15,721 nt of DNA from CAYXGE01 sp964464435 (lineage in GTDB: Bacteria > Pseudomonadota > Gammaproteobacteria > Burkholderiales > Methylophilaceae): assembly GCA_964464435.1 (NCBI GenBank), contig CAYXGE010000045.1, positions 1 through 15,721 on the forward strand, given 5' to 3'. Positions 7,697 through 15,630 of this stretch are shown here, in pieces. The notes under the pieces are model-generated. The model was not told the DNA's origin, ran no database searches, and worked only from the letters and a program-made list of their open reading frames with translations. The stretch's first letter is position 1; every line of letters starts with the position of its first letter. The position numbers were made by a program, and so were the translations under genes.

Positions 7697-8449
7697 ATGA
7701 TTCAAGACAAAATAGAACAGAATTTAGGGTTGCTCGTCATCCTGACCATGTTAGCCATCAGCGTGGGTGGTATGGTTGAAATTATCCCGCTGTTTTTTAT
7801 TAAAGAAACAGTAGAGACCGTTAAAGGTGCCGACGGAAAAGAAATGGTGCGTCCATACACACCCTTAGAAGTGATTGGACGTGACATTTACGTGCGCGAA
7901 GGTTGCTTTTTATGCCATTCGCAAATGATTAGACCATTTAGAGATGAAGCTCTACGTTACGGGCACTACTCATTAGCCGCTGAGTCTAAATTTGATCATC
8001 CATTTCAATGGGGTTCAAAACGCACTGGTCCAGACTTAGCTAGAGTAGGTGGTAAATATTCAAATGATTGGCAAACGCAACATTTGACAGCGCCTCGTTC
8101 ATTAGTGCCACAGTCAGTGATGCCTAATTATCCATGGTTATCTAAAAATCCATTAAATTACTCAGATATTGCTGGTCGTTTAAAAGCACTCAGAGTTACA
8201 GGTGTGCCATATTCAATCACTGAAAATGAGCGCAAAGCTAATGCAGAACGTTTTGGTGAAGATGTCGCTAAAACCCTGCATATTCCTGACGCAGAGAAAA
8301 ACTTACTTGCGCAAGCGCAATTGGGTAACTTTGATACTAACGAAGAGCAATTGACGGAAATGGATGCCTTAGTGGCGTATCTTCAAGTACTAGGCACAAT
8401 GGTTGATTTTAAACAGTTTGATGATGACTATTTTTCACAATATCGCTAA
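7697..8449 (+). CDS. ccoO: cbb3-type cytochrome c oxidase subunit II (monohaem cytochrome c)
   Basis: Membrane-anchored monohaem c subunit that passes electrons from CcoP to the CcoN haems. The protein has 250 residues. One N-terminal helix (about 11-34) is kept uncleaved as an anchor. The haem site is C70-F-L-C73-H74 (EGCFLCHSQ), followed by the family hallmark MIRPFRDEALRYGHYS. Met142 in SVMPNYPWL is the likely distal ligand. GAGGT stands 8 bases before the ATG. It sits between ccoN and ccoQ, and nothing is missing. Confidence 0.98.
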   Translation: MIQDKIEQNLGLLVILTMLAISVGGMVEIIPLFFIKETVETVKGADGKEMVRPYTPLEVIGRDIYVREGCFLCHSQMIRPFRDEALRYGHYSLAAESKFDHPFQWGSKRTGPDLARVGGKYSNDWQTQHLTAPRSLVPQSVMPNYPWLSKNPLNYSDIAGRLKALRVTGVPYSITENERKANAERFGEDVAKTLHIPDAEKNLLAQAQLGNFDTNEEQLTEMDALVAYLQVLGTMVDFKQFDDDYFSQYR

Positions 8450-8463
8450 TTGGTGATTAAAAA

Positions 8464-8643
8464 ATGGACTGGTTAACTTGGTTTACAAAGTTTGAAAATA
8501 CCAAACCGCTTTCATTGGTAATTTTTTTTACTGTGTTTTGCGGTATTTTATTCTATCTATTTGGCAGTAAAACGCGTGGAGAACGATTGGAAAGCTATAA
8601 ACATATTCCAATTGATGACGACCACGACGTTGAAAATAGATAA
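8464..8643 (+). CDS. ccoQ: cbb3-type oxidase small subunit CcoQ
   Basis: A 59-residue protein beginning MDWLTWFTKFENTKPLS. It has a single membrane helix (about 16-33, LSLVIFFTVFCGILFYLF), then a short basic stretch (GSKTRGERLE) and an acidic cytoplasmic tail (DDDHDVENR). Small size, one helix and position between ccoO and ccoP define CcoQ, which stabilises the complex in species where it has been studied. It starts 14 bases after the ccoO stop with a weak ribosome binding site (GGTGA). It is short enough to be easily missed in automatic calls. Confidence 0.92.
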   Translation: MDWLTWFTKFENTKPLSLVIFFTVFCGILFYLFGSKTRGERLESYKHIPIDDDHDVENR

Positions 8644-8673
8644 AGATTAACAGCGGCATAGGCAGATTATAGT

Positions 8674-9618
8674 ATGGCAAAAGATAAACAAACTTCACAA
8701 GGTGTTCAAACCACAGGTCACATATGGGATGAAACGCTCGAAGAATTTGAGAACCCGATTCCTAGATGGTGGATATGGGCATTTTACGCAACGGCAGTTT
8801 TTACTGTGTTGTATTGGATGATTTATCCAGCTTGGCCAATTGGGGGCAGTTACACCAAGGGTATTCCTGGTTTAAACAGCGTTACCTATACTGCAACCAA
8901 AGTGGATGGTTCAACGGTTGAGAAAACCACACACTGGAATATGCGTTCAAAACTGATGGAAGAAATGAACGCCCACCAAGCCCAACAAAAACCGCATTTT
9001 GATAAAATTGCAGCAACGCCTTATGAGCAAGTTTCAAAGAATGCTGAATTGATGCAATTTGTTAACTCCGCAGGTAAAACGTTATTTTCAGATAACTGTG
9101 CGGCATGTCACCAAGCTGGAGGTGGCGGTAAAATCGGTTTTGCGCCTAACTTAAATGATGACCATTGGCAATATGGTGGTACCTACGAAAAAATTAGTGA
9201 AACCATTGTGCAGGGCCGTAAAGGCTATATGCCAGCATTTAAAGAAATTTTAAATGATGACGAAATCACAGCTGTATCTAATTACGTATTAAGTTTATCT
9301 GGTGAGCCTTCAGATGCAACGGCTGCAGCTAAGGGTAAAGCTATATTTAATACTGAAGGTGCAGGCTGTTATATTTGCCATGGTCCTGATGCAAAAGGGC
9401 GTATTGAGCTAGGTTCAGCCAATTTAACCGATAAAATCTGGTTATGGCCTAATGTACCTGGGGCAAAAACCGCTGAAGCAAAATTGGCTGAAGTTAAAAA
9501 AGTGATTTACTCCGGACTTAATCGTGGTGTGATGCCCAATTGGGATAACCGCTTGAAACCAGAGCAGATAAAACTGTTAACCATCTATGTGCATGACAGC
9601 CTAGGCGGTGGAAAGTAG
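8674..9618 (+). CDS. ccoP: cbb3-type cytochrome c oxidase subunit III (dihaem cytochrome c)
   Basis: Dihaem c subunit that accepts electrons from soluble or membrane cytochromes c and hands them to CcoO. The protein has 314 residues. An N-terminal cytoplasmic part with the family motif HIWDETLEEFENPIPRWW leads into one membrane helix (about 32-52). Two cytochrome c domains follow: haem 1 at C142-A-A-C145-H146 with distal Met186 (GYMPAF), and haem 2 at C232-Y-I-C235-H236 with distal Met287 (GVMPNW). The start lies 30 bases after ccoQ with only a poor upstream AGG. It is the last gene before a strong hairpin terminator. Confidence 0.98.
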   Translation: MAKDKQTSQGVQTTGHIWDETLEEFENPIPRWWIWAFYATAVFTVLYWMIYPAWPIGGSYTKGIPGLNSVTYTATKVDGSTVEKTTHWNMRSKLMEEMNAHQAQQKPHFDKIAATPYEQVSKNAELMQFVNSAGKTLFSDNCAACHQAGGGGKIGFAPNLNDDHWQYGGTYEKISETIVQGRKGYMPAFKEILNDDEITAVSNYVLSLSGEPSDATAAAKGKAIFNTEGAGCYICHGPDAKGRIELGSANLTDKIWLWPNVPGAKTAEAKLAEVKKVIYSGLNRGVMPNWDNRLKPEQIKLLTIYVHDSLGGGK

Positions 9619-9658
9619 TCGTTATTCATTTGGACTTAAGTCTATACAATTAATCAGT

Positions 9659-9685
9659 AAAGGCTCACGTCTAATGTGAGCCTTT
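9659..9685 (+). terminator. Hairpin terminator after ccoNOQP
   Basis: AAAGGCTCAC (9659-9668) and GTGAGCCTTT (9676-9685) form a perfect 10-bp stem with a 7-base loop, followed by ATTGTTT. It lies about 40 bases after the ccoP stop and only 25 bases before the ccoG ATG, so ccoG is reached by read-through or from a promoter just upstream of the hairpin. Confidence 0.82.
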
Positions 9686-9710
9686 ATTGTTTAAACAACA
9701 GGTAAAACCG

Positions 9711-11132
9711 ATGCAAGCAAGCCAAAAAGCAACGCAAGCAATTAAACATATTCCCGTCGTTACCCGCTCGGTTAAAGGGCGTTTTCGTAACTTTAAAACG
9801 GCTGTAATGGTCTTAGCCTACAGCGTCTATTTTTTATTGCCTTGGTTGCCATGGGCACGAAATAGTGCGGCTGATCAAGCAGTGATGTTTGATTTAGAAA
9901 CACGACGCTTTTTTATCTTTGATTTAATCGTATATCCACAAGATATCTTTTGGCTGGCCATGGTGCTATTTATCGCTGCCGCTTTACTTTTTTTTGCTAC
10001 AGGGTTAATTGGACGCGCTTGGTGTGGATATTTTTGTTTTCAAACCTTGTGGTCGGATTTGTTTATTCTCATTGAGCAATGGATACAAGGTGAACGACCA
10101 GCGCGCTTACGTCTGCAAAAGCAAGCATGGAATGCTGAAAAAATTGCTAAAGTGGGAACAAGCCATGCGTTAATGATATTGGTTTCATTTTGGACTGGTA
10201 TTACGTTTGTAGCCTACTTTACTTACGCGCCGCAATTTGTAGCGCATTTTTTTACTGGAGAGGCTGCCACAACAGCCTATGTAACGGTATTGATTTTGAC
10301 CTTAACCACCTACATTGCAGGTGGCGTAGTCAGAGAAAATATTTGCTTGTTTGCATGTCCTTATGCGCGATTTCAAGGGGTGATGTACGAGGCTGACACC
10401 TTAGCTGTTTCTTATGATGCAAAACGCGGCGAAGGGTTAAAAGGGCGCTCAATTCCAATTGCAGGGCTCAAAACGCATGAAGAACGCCAAGCGCAAGGGC
10501 ACGGCGATTGCATTGACTGTGGCTTCTGCGTGCAAGTATGCCCAACAGGGATTGATATTCGTGATGGTTTGCAATACCAGTGTATCTCGTGTGGTTTATG
10601 CATAGATGCCTGCAATAATATTATGGATTCAGTGGGTTACCCACGCGGGCTTATTCGCTATGATTCAGAAAAAAACCTAGCTAGTGACACACCGCACCCC
10701 CCGCGCCTAGAGTGGAAAAGATTCAAAGTCTTGGGCTATGCGAGTGCTCTGCTAATCGCCATTGGCATATTGCTTTACAACATCGGCTCACGTTCAGATA
10801 CAGAAGCCATTGTGCAACAAGTGCGCCAGCCTTTATTTGTGTTACTTTCTGATGGCAGTATTCGCAACCGCTATCAAATCAATATTATTAATAAAACCGA
10901 GTTTGATGAAGTATACCGATTGAACGTGCAAGGGATTCCTGAATCTGCTTTAGATTTAGGGCATATTCAAGAAATTAAAGTACGTGCTGGCAAGAGTTTA
11001 AATATTAATGCTATGGTGAAGTTGGATGCCGAATTAGCGACAAAAACGCATCAATTTTCCTTTGTTTTACATCACCAAAATCCAAATGCTGAGCCGTTAA
11101 TAATGCCTGCTAGTTTTAGTAGCCAACAATAA
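9711..11132 (+). CDS. ccoG: CcoG/RdxA/FixG family polyferredoxin (cbb3 oxidase maturation, cupric reductase)
   Basis: Inner-membrane iron-sulfur protein linked to copper handling for cbb3 oxidase; studied homologues reduce Cu(II) to Cu(I). From the ATG at 9711 it has 473 residues. It shows N-terminal helices, WCGYFCFQTLW and a CLFACPYARFQ cysteine pair. Two ferredoxin motifs follow: C267-x2-C270-x2-C273-x3-CP277 and C291-x2-C294-x2-C297-x3-C301, enough for two [4Fe-4S] clusters. A late helix (about 341-360) precedes a C-terminal Ig-like periplasmic domain. A TTG at 9687 would extend the protein by 8 residues but lies on the terminator edge; CAGGT before 9711 supports the ATG. Its stop overlaps the next start (TAATG). 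Confidence 0.95.
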   Translation: MQASQKATQAIKHIPVVTRSVKGRFRNFKTAVMVLAYSVYFLLPWLPWARNSAADQAVMFDLETRRFFIFDLIVYPQDIFWLAMVLFIAAALLFFATGLIGRAWCGYFCFQTLWSDLFILIEQWIQGERPARLRLQKQAWNAEKIAKVGTSHALMILVSFWTGITFVAYFTYAPQFVAHFFTGEAATTAYVTVLILTLTTYIAGGVVRENICLFACPYARFQGVMYEADTLAVSYDAKRGEGLKGRSIPIAGLKTHEERQAQGHGDCIDCGFCVQVCPTGIDIRDGLQYQCISCGLCIDACNNIMDSVGYPRGLIRYDSEKNLASDTPHPPRLEWKRFKVLGYASALLIAIGILLYNIGSRSDTEAIVQQVRQPLFVLLSDGSIRNRYQINIINKTEFDEVYRLNVQGIPESALDLGHIQEIKVRAGKSLNINAMVKLDAELATKTHQFSFVLHHQNPNAEPLIMPASFSSQQ

Positions 11133-11926
11133 TGGGTTTGCCTATGTTGAGCATGACAGAAACATTATTTGGTGGCTTGGTGCTCGCTTTTGTCATGTTT
11201 ATATTATTTAGAAAGCTCAGTCTTTCAAGCTTCTGGTCGGCAATATTTGCTGGCATTCTGCCGTTTTTTATCTATCTTTATTTAGTCAAAGAAAATTGGC
11301 CTGCAGGTGACGTACTCACCATTCATTTTGCCGTATATCTTGCTAATGCAGGTGTTCTCATGGTGTTTGGTGATTTAAAAGATAAAAAACAACGCCTACA
11401 TTGGGCGCCCAAGTTGTTGGTGGGTTTTTTCATATTTTTAGCAATTCTTAATGCAGTCTTATTATCCATTGCTAGTCATGGTATCCCTGCTTGGATAAGT
11501 TCGAGTGTATTACCCTCGCCATCACAAGGTAAAGTGCATACAGGGTTTCCTGGCACCATACCGCATGAAAAAAATAAATCATACGCACAAAAACTAGAAA
11601 GTTTTGCACAACAAAAACAACTAGCTTGGGATATTAAAGTTGAAGGACTCAATCAGCTAAAGCAGCATCAAGCCAATACCATCAAAGTGCGCTTGCTAGA
11701 TAAGCAGCAACAGCCCGTGTCGGGTGCCCAAGTTTCATTGTCTATGATGCGCCTAGCCAATAGTGGGGATGACTTAAATCTAAAACTAAAAGAAACTGGC
11801 AATGGCCAATATCAAGCTGAGTTAACGCTTGACCATGAAGGCCGCTGGATGGCAAATCTTAATATTGATTTTGCTGGGCATGTATTTAACAAAAAGACCA
11901 CTGTATTTGTGGATGCAAAACGGTAA
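11132..11926 (+). CDS. ccoH: FixH/CcoH family cbb3 oxidase assembly protein with an extra membrane N-terminus
   Basis: The C-terminal half (about 130-264) matches the FixH/CcoH fold known to aid cbb3 assembly: SYAQKLESFAQQKQLAW, then NTIKVRLLDKQQQPVSGAQV, GNGQYQAELTL and EGRWMANL. A membrane helix (about 94-116) precedes it, as in ordinary CcoH. Ahead of that, residues 1-90 carry three further helices (about 11-28, 34-53 and 59-80), making 264 residues against about 150-170 for typical members. The first ATG overlaps the ccoG stop by one base (translational coupling); in-frame ATGs at 11144 and 11153 are possible alternatives. It lies between ccoG and ccoI, the usual place. The assignment rests on the domain and on position. 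Confidence 0.82.
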   Translation: MGLPMLSMTETLFGGLVLAFVMFILFRKLSLSSFWSAIFAGILPFFIYLYLVKENWPAGDVLTIHFAVYLANAGVLMVFGDLKDKKQRLHWAPKLLVGFFIFLAILNAVLLSIASHGIPAWISSSVLPSPSQGKVHTGFPGTIPHEKNKSYAQKLESFAQQKQLAWDIKVEGLNQLKQHQANTIKVRLLDKQQQPVSGAQVSLSMMRLANSGDDLNLKLKETGNGQYQAELTLDHEGRWMANLNIDFAGHVFNKKTTVFVDAKR

Positions 11927-11935
11927 GGGCATGCC

Positions 11936-14350
11936 ATGGAATGTTTTCACTGTGGTTTGCCAATTGAAAATAACAACGTAAAGTACAGTGTCGCTTACCA
12001 AGGGCTAGAACAACCCATGTGCTGCGCAGGGTGCCATGCCGTGGCCAGTGCCATTATTGATAATGGCTTAGATGCCTATTATCAATATCGTACCGCCATG
12101 CCAAAAGTTGGTGAGCAGTTGATTCCAGAAGCACTTAATTCACTGTCAGTGTATAACAAGCCTGAAGTACAAAGCCGATTTGTTGAAGCAAATGCAGAAA
12201 TAAAAGAAGCGTCACTTATACTTGAAGGTATACAGTGCGCGGCATGTGTATGGCTCAATGAACAGCATCTTAAGCAGTTGCCGGGCGTTGAGTTAGCTAC
12301 CGTCAACTATGCGTCTAATCGTATGCGTGTGCGCTGGAACGAGAACCAGATTCAACTCAGTGATATCTTGGCGGAGATTATCAAGCTAGGCTATCGTGCA
12401 CATCCATTTAGCGCGCAACAACAAGAACACGTGCGTGCGCAATTTAGAAAAAAAGAATACAAGCGCCTAGCAGTGGCAGGTTTGTGTGCGGGTCAAGTGA
12501 TGATGATTGCGGTGGCTTTGTATGCCGGGCGCACGCAAGGTCTTGAGTTTGCATCAGCGCAATTGTTGCGTTGGGTAAGTTTAATATTGACGATTCCTGC
12601 CATGATGATAGGCGCATGGCCGTTTTTTCAGGGAGCGTGGCGTGGGCTCAAAAATGGCAATGCAGGTATGGATGTCCCCATTGTCATTGGCCTTGTTGCG
12701 GGCTTTGTGGGTAGCGTATACAACACCTTACAAAGTGCTGAAGCGCCAGTTTACTTTGATACCATCACCATGCTTATTTTCTTTTTACTGGCCACCCGTT
12801 TTTTAGAAAGAAACGCGCGTGAGCGTTCAACAGAAGCCGCAGAAAACTTGTTGCGTTTAGTGCCCATGATGGTGAGTAAAATGGTGAATGGTCAACCCCA
12901 AACAGTGGGGCTTTCTGAGATTGAGGTGGGTGATATCTTAGCGATTAAACCAGGCGAGGTAATTGCTGCAGATGGAGTGATTACTGAAGGTGAAAGTAGC
13001 GCAGATGAGTCTTTGCTGACGGGTGAAAGCAAACCACTGCTGAAAACACTTGGCAGTTATGTTTATGCGGGTAGCACTAATTATGAAAGCCCAATACAAA
13101 TGCAGGTAAAAGCATTGGGTGAAAATACAATGCTTGCAAGTATTTCTCGCTTATTAGACCGAGCACATGCAGATAAACCAAGACTTGCGGTGTTGGCAGA
13201 TAAGATTGCCACCGTGTTTACCGTAGTATTATTGATGATAGTGATGCTCACAACGCTTATATGGTTATGGCTAAACCCTGCCAAAACCTTTGAAGTAGTG
13301 TTGGCTTTGCTGGTAGTGAGTTGCCCATGTGCACTATCACTTGCTGCACCAGCTGCATTTGCAGCTGCAGGGGCTAAACTTATTCAGCAAGGAGTGCTGG
13401 TAACCCGTGGCCATACCATTGAAACCCTTGCCAATGTCACACATGTGGTATTAGATAAAACAGGTACGCTTACACAAGGCAAACTTCAACTGATTGATAC
13501 CCACTGTTATGCACAACAAGATGCAAACACCTGTTTGCAAATAGCCGCAAGCTTAGAGCAATATTCTGAACACCCTATTGCGCATGCCATTTTACAAGCC
13601 GCTAAGCAGATAACGCTACTTCCAGTGACTAATATCAATAATCAAGTAGGCTATGGCTTGCAAGGCGAAATTGATGGCGAACAGTATCATATTGGGAAAT
13701 CCCTTGAAAACATAACCTATGATAGCCATGAGGCAGCGCGAAATTTTCTTGATGAGCACCCAACAGCAAGTGCAGTTTATCTATATCGTCAGCAAACGTT
13801 ATTGGCAGTATTTGTCATGCAAGACACGTTGCGCAAAGATGCAAAAGCACTTATCGAACGATTACACAAACAAGGCTTACAAGTATCGCTATTAAGTGGT
13901 GATCATCAACAAGCGGTTGCGCATGTGGCCAAACATTTAGGGATAAGCAATTGGTATGCTGGTATGTCGCCACAAGCTAAACTTGAGAAAATTCAAGCCA
14001 TGCAGGCCAACGGTGATGTTGTATTAATGGTGGGTGACGGCATAAACGATGCCCCAGTATTGGCTGCCGCGCAAGTATCTATTGCCATGAGTGAGGGCAC
14101 ACAAATGGCGCGTACTTCTGGCGATGCAGTCTTGTTAAACCAACACATGCAAGCAATAGATGATGCTATTTTTATTAGCAAGTTAGGGCAACGCATTATG
14201 CGTCAAAATTTTGCTTGGGCAATTGCCTATAATATTGTAGTGATTCCAGTAGCCGCGTTCGGATTAATTTCTCCGCTAATGGCTGCGTTTGGCATGTCAA
14301 TTAGCTCATTAATTGTTGTGCTAAACGCGCTAAGAATAAAACAATCGTGA
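11936..14350 (+). CDS. ccoI: Copper-translocating P1B-type ATPase CcoI/FixI
   Basis: Inner-membrane copper exporter that supplies periplasmic copper for cbb3 assembly. The protein has 804 residues, full length. The N-terminus holds a cysteine-rich metal-binding domain (CFHC at 3-6, CCAGC at 29-33) typical of the CcoI/FixI branch, then an HMA domain with C101-A-A-C104. Next come the membrane helices, the actuator TGES (362-365), C463-P-C465 in the ion-path helix, DKTGT with phosphorylated Asp507, the nucleotide-binding HP (546-547), SGDHQQA and the hinge GDGINDAP (700-707). It starts 9 bases after ccoH with AAGGG well placed. The extra N-terminal cysteines and the neighbours favour CcoI over a CopA-type detoxification pump. 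Confidence 0.96.
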   Translation: MECFHCGLPIENNNVKYSVAYQGLEQPMCCAGCHAVASAIIDNGLDAYYQYRTAMPKVGEQLIPEALNSLSVYNKPEVQSRFVEANAEIKEASLILEGIQCAACVWLNEQHLKQLPGVELATVNYASNRMRVRWNENQIQLSDILAEIIKLGYRAHPFSAQQQEHVRAQFRKKEYKRLAVAGLCAGQVMMIAVALYAGRTQGLEFASAQLLRWVSLILTIPAMMIGAWPFFQGAWRGLKNGNAGMDVPIVIGLVAGFVGSVYNTLQSAEAPVYFDTITMLIFFLLATRFLERNARERSTEAAENLLRLVPMMVSKMVNGQPQTVGLSEIEVGDILAIKPGEVIAADGVITEGESSADESLLTGESKPLLKTLGSYVYAGSTNYESPIQMQVKALGENTMLASISRLLDRAHADKPRLAVLADKIATVFTVVLLMIVMLTTLIWLWLNPAKTFEVVLALLVVSCPCALSLAAPAAFAAAGAKLIQQGVLVTRGHTIETLANVTHVVLDKTGTLTQGKLQLIDTHCYAQQDANTCLQIAASLEQYSEHPIAHAILQAAKQITLLPVTNINNQVGYGLQGEIDGEQYHIGKSLENITYDSHEAARNFLDEHPTASAVYLYRQQTLLAVFVMQDTLRKDAKALIERLHKQGLQVSLLSGDHQQAVAHVAKHLGISNWYAGMSPQAKLEKIQAMQANGDVVLMVGDGINDAPVLAAAQVSIAMSEGTQMARTSGDAVLLNQHMQAIDDAIFISKLGQRIMRQNFAWAIAYNIVVIPVAAFGLISPLMAAFGMSISSLIVVLNALRIKQS

Positions 14351-14371
14351 ATTAAATATAGTGACAGATAT

Positions 14372-14386
14372 TGAGAATGATTCCGA
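14372..14386. promoter_or_regulatory. Weak Fur-box-like site upstream of the bacterioferritin genes
   Basis: TGAGAATGATTCCGA fits the 7-1-7 Fur pattern TGATAAT-N-ATTATCA at six of seven bases on the left and four of seven on the right. It lies about 130 bases before the first bacterioferritin ATG and well upstream of the promoter at 14443-14470, a place more suited to activation than repression. It is far weaker than the site at 15584. Confidence 0.3.
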
Positions 14387-14442
14387 TTGAGATTTTCTTT
14401 AAAATTCACTTAAAAAACAACAAATTATCTTAATTTTTTAGT

Positions 14443-14470
14443 TTGATTTTTATGATTTATTCTGTATCAT
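14443..14470 (+). promoter_or_regulatory. Probable promoter of the bacterioferritin pair
   Basis: TTGATT and TATCAT with a 16-base spacer and a TG just before the -10. The predicted start leaves a leader of about 28 bases carrying AAGGAG (14494-14499), 6 bases before the ATG. It lies in an AT-rich gap of 155 bases after ccoI. Confidence 0.5.
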
Positions 14471-14505
14471 TAACCGAGTAAAAGAATCAACTAAAGGAGT
14501 GGACA

Positions 14506-14985
14506 ATGAAGGGCGATAAAAAAATCATCGAAATACTTAACCATTTGTTAGCAGGTGAGTTAAGTGCAACAGACCAATATTTGATTCATGGTGAAATGTA
14601 TGCAGATTTTGGTTTAGCGCATTTGGCTGAGCGCATTTTGCATGAATCATTGCACGAGCGTGAGCATGCCAGAGCCCTTATTCAACGTATTTTATTCTTA
14701 GAAGGCACGCCTAATTTAGCTAAGCGTGAAGCGCTAAATATTGGCAAAGACGTTAAAAGCATGCTGAAATCAGATTTGGCCTTGGAATACCATGTGGTAG
14801 GCCAACTTAAAAAAGCGATTGAAGCCTGTGAAAAAGCCCAAGATTACGTCACACGCGACATGCTATTAGTGCAACTTCAAGACACTGAGATGGACCATGC
14901 CTATTGGTTAGAAAAACAACTCAACCTCATAGAGTTAGTTGGGTTAGAGAACTACCAACAAAGCCAAGTTAAAGTTAGCGCATAG
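14506..14985 (+). CDS. Bacterioferritin, ferroxidase-competent subunit lacking the haem methionine
   Basis: Iron-storage cage subunit, 159 residues, with MKGDKKII at the N-terminus as in classical Bfr. The di-iron ferroxidase ligands are all present: Glu18, Glu51, His54, Glu94, Glu128 and His131. The last two are shifted by one from E. coli Glu127/His130 because of a single extra residue in DTEMDH, but the E-x-x-H spacing is kept. Position 52, the methionine that binds the inter-subunit haem in E. coli Bfr, is arginine. It therefore resembles the catalytic partner of two-subunit bacterioferritins known from Neisseria gonorrhoeae and some Pseudomonas. It is translated with the next gene, 8 bases away. 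Confidence 0.94.
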   Translation: MKGDKKIIEILNHLLAGELSATDQYLIHGEMYADFGLAHLAERILHESLHEREHARALIQRILFLEGTPNLAKREALNIGKDVKSMLKSDLALEYHVVGQLKKAIEACEKAQDYVTRDMLLVQLQDTEMDHAYWLEKQLNLIELVGLENYQQSQVKVSA

Positions 14986-14993
14986 GGGGCAAC

Positions 14994-15473
14994 ATGAAAA
15001 GTGATAAAAAAATCATCGTCGCGCTCAATAATGTGCTTAAAAATGAGCTTACGGCCATCAACCAATACTTTTTGCATGCCCGTATGTTTCGTAAATGGGG
15101 TTTAGAAAAGCTCAATGATTACCAATATAAACAGTCCATTCGCGTAATGAAAGAGGCTGATACCTTAATCGAGCGTGTATTGTTTTTAGATGGTTTACCC
15201 AATTTGCAAAATTTGGGTAAATTGTTGATTGGTGAAAATGTAGTTGAATGCTTAAAGGGCGATTTAACCTACGAACGAGATATTCAACGTCCTTTACTCA
15301 TTGAAACTATTGCGCTTTGTGAGCAACTGCAAGATTATGTCTCGCGTGATGTGTTACAAGAACTGCTTGAGCACTGTGAAGAAACCATTGATTGGCTTGA
15401 AACACAGCAAAGCTTAATTAAAGAAATTACCTTGCCAAACTATCTGCAAGCACATATTGAGCCTGAGGCTTAA
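14994..15473 (+). CDS. Bacterioferritin, haem-binding subunit with a degraded ferroxidase site
   Basis: Second cage subunit, 159 residues, close to E. coli Bfr in its first half (NELTAINQYFLHARMF, RVLFLDGLPNLQ). Met52, the haem ligand, is kept. Of the ferroxidase ligands only Glu18 and Glu94 remain: Glu51 is Val, His54 is Glu, Glu127 is His and His130 is Glu, so the last two are in effect exchanged. It should not oxidise iron alone and probably co-assembles with the upstream subunit, giving the haem and so the docking and electron path for ferredoxin Bfd. AGGGGG precedes the ATG. A strong terminator follows. Confidence 0.94.
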   Translation: MKSDKKIIVALNNVLKNELTAINQYFLHARMFRKWGLEKLNDYQYKQSIRVMKEADTLIERVLFLDGLPNLQNLGKLLIGENVVECLKGDLTYERDIQRPLLIETIALCEQLQDYVSRDVLQELLEHCEETIDWLETQQSLIKEITLPNYLQAHIEPEA

Positions 15474-15500
15474 TTCAATAATAAGTTAGGCCAGCATTAA

Positions 15501-15528
15501 GAAAAAAGCCACTTTTGTGGCTTTTTTC
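15501..15528 (+). terminator. Intrinsic terminator after the bacterioferritin pair
   Basis: GAAAAAAGCCAC (15501-15512) and GTGGCTTTTTTC (15517-15528) form a perfect 12-bp stem with a TTTT loop and a built-in T-run. The A-run and T-run make it usable in both directions. It separates the bacterioferritin transcript from bfd. Confidence 0.92.
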
Positions 15529-15564
15529 TTTTAAATGGATATCGTTAAAAGCATCATAATAAAC

Positions 15565-15593
15565 TTGACAATTGAACTTTAAATGATAATAAT
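15565..15593 (+). promoter_or_regulatory. Sigma70-type promoter of bfd
   Basis: A perfect -35 TTGACA (15565-15570) and AATAAT (15588-15593) at a 17-base spacing. The -10 lies inside the Fur box, so Fur binding would block RNA polymerase directly. Confidence 0.75.
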
Positions 15594-15598
15594 TATCA
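15584..15598. promoter_or_regulatory. Perfect Fur box upstream of bfd
   Basis: TGATAATAATTATCA matches the 7-1-7 Fur consensus (TGATAAT-N-ATTATCA) at all 14 fixed bases. It overlaps the -10 of the bfd promoter. It predicts repression by iron-loaded Fur and expression under iron starvation, as known for bfd in other bacteria. Confidence 0.88.
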
Positions 15599-15630
15599 AT
15601 AAGATTACAAATTACTTAAAGAAACATTTT

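Noticed and set aside
9687..9710. TTG at 9687 as the ccoG start
   Set aside because: It abuts the terminator stem and lacks a ribosome binding site; ATG 9711 has CAGGT upstream.
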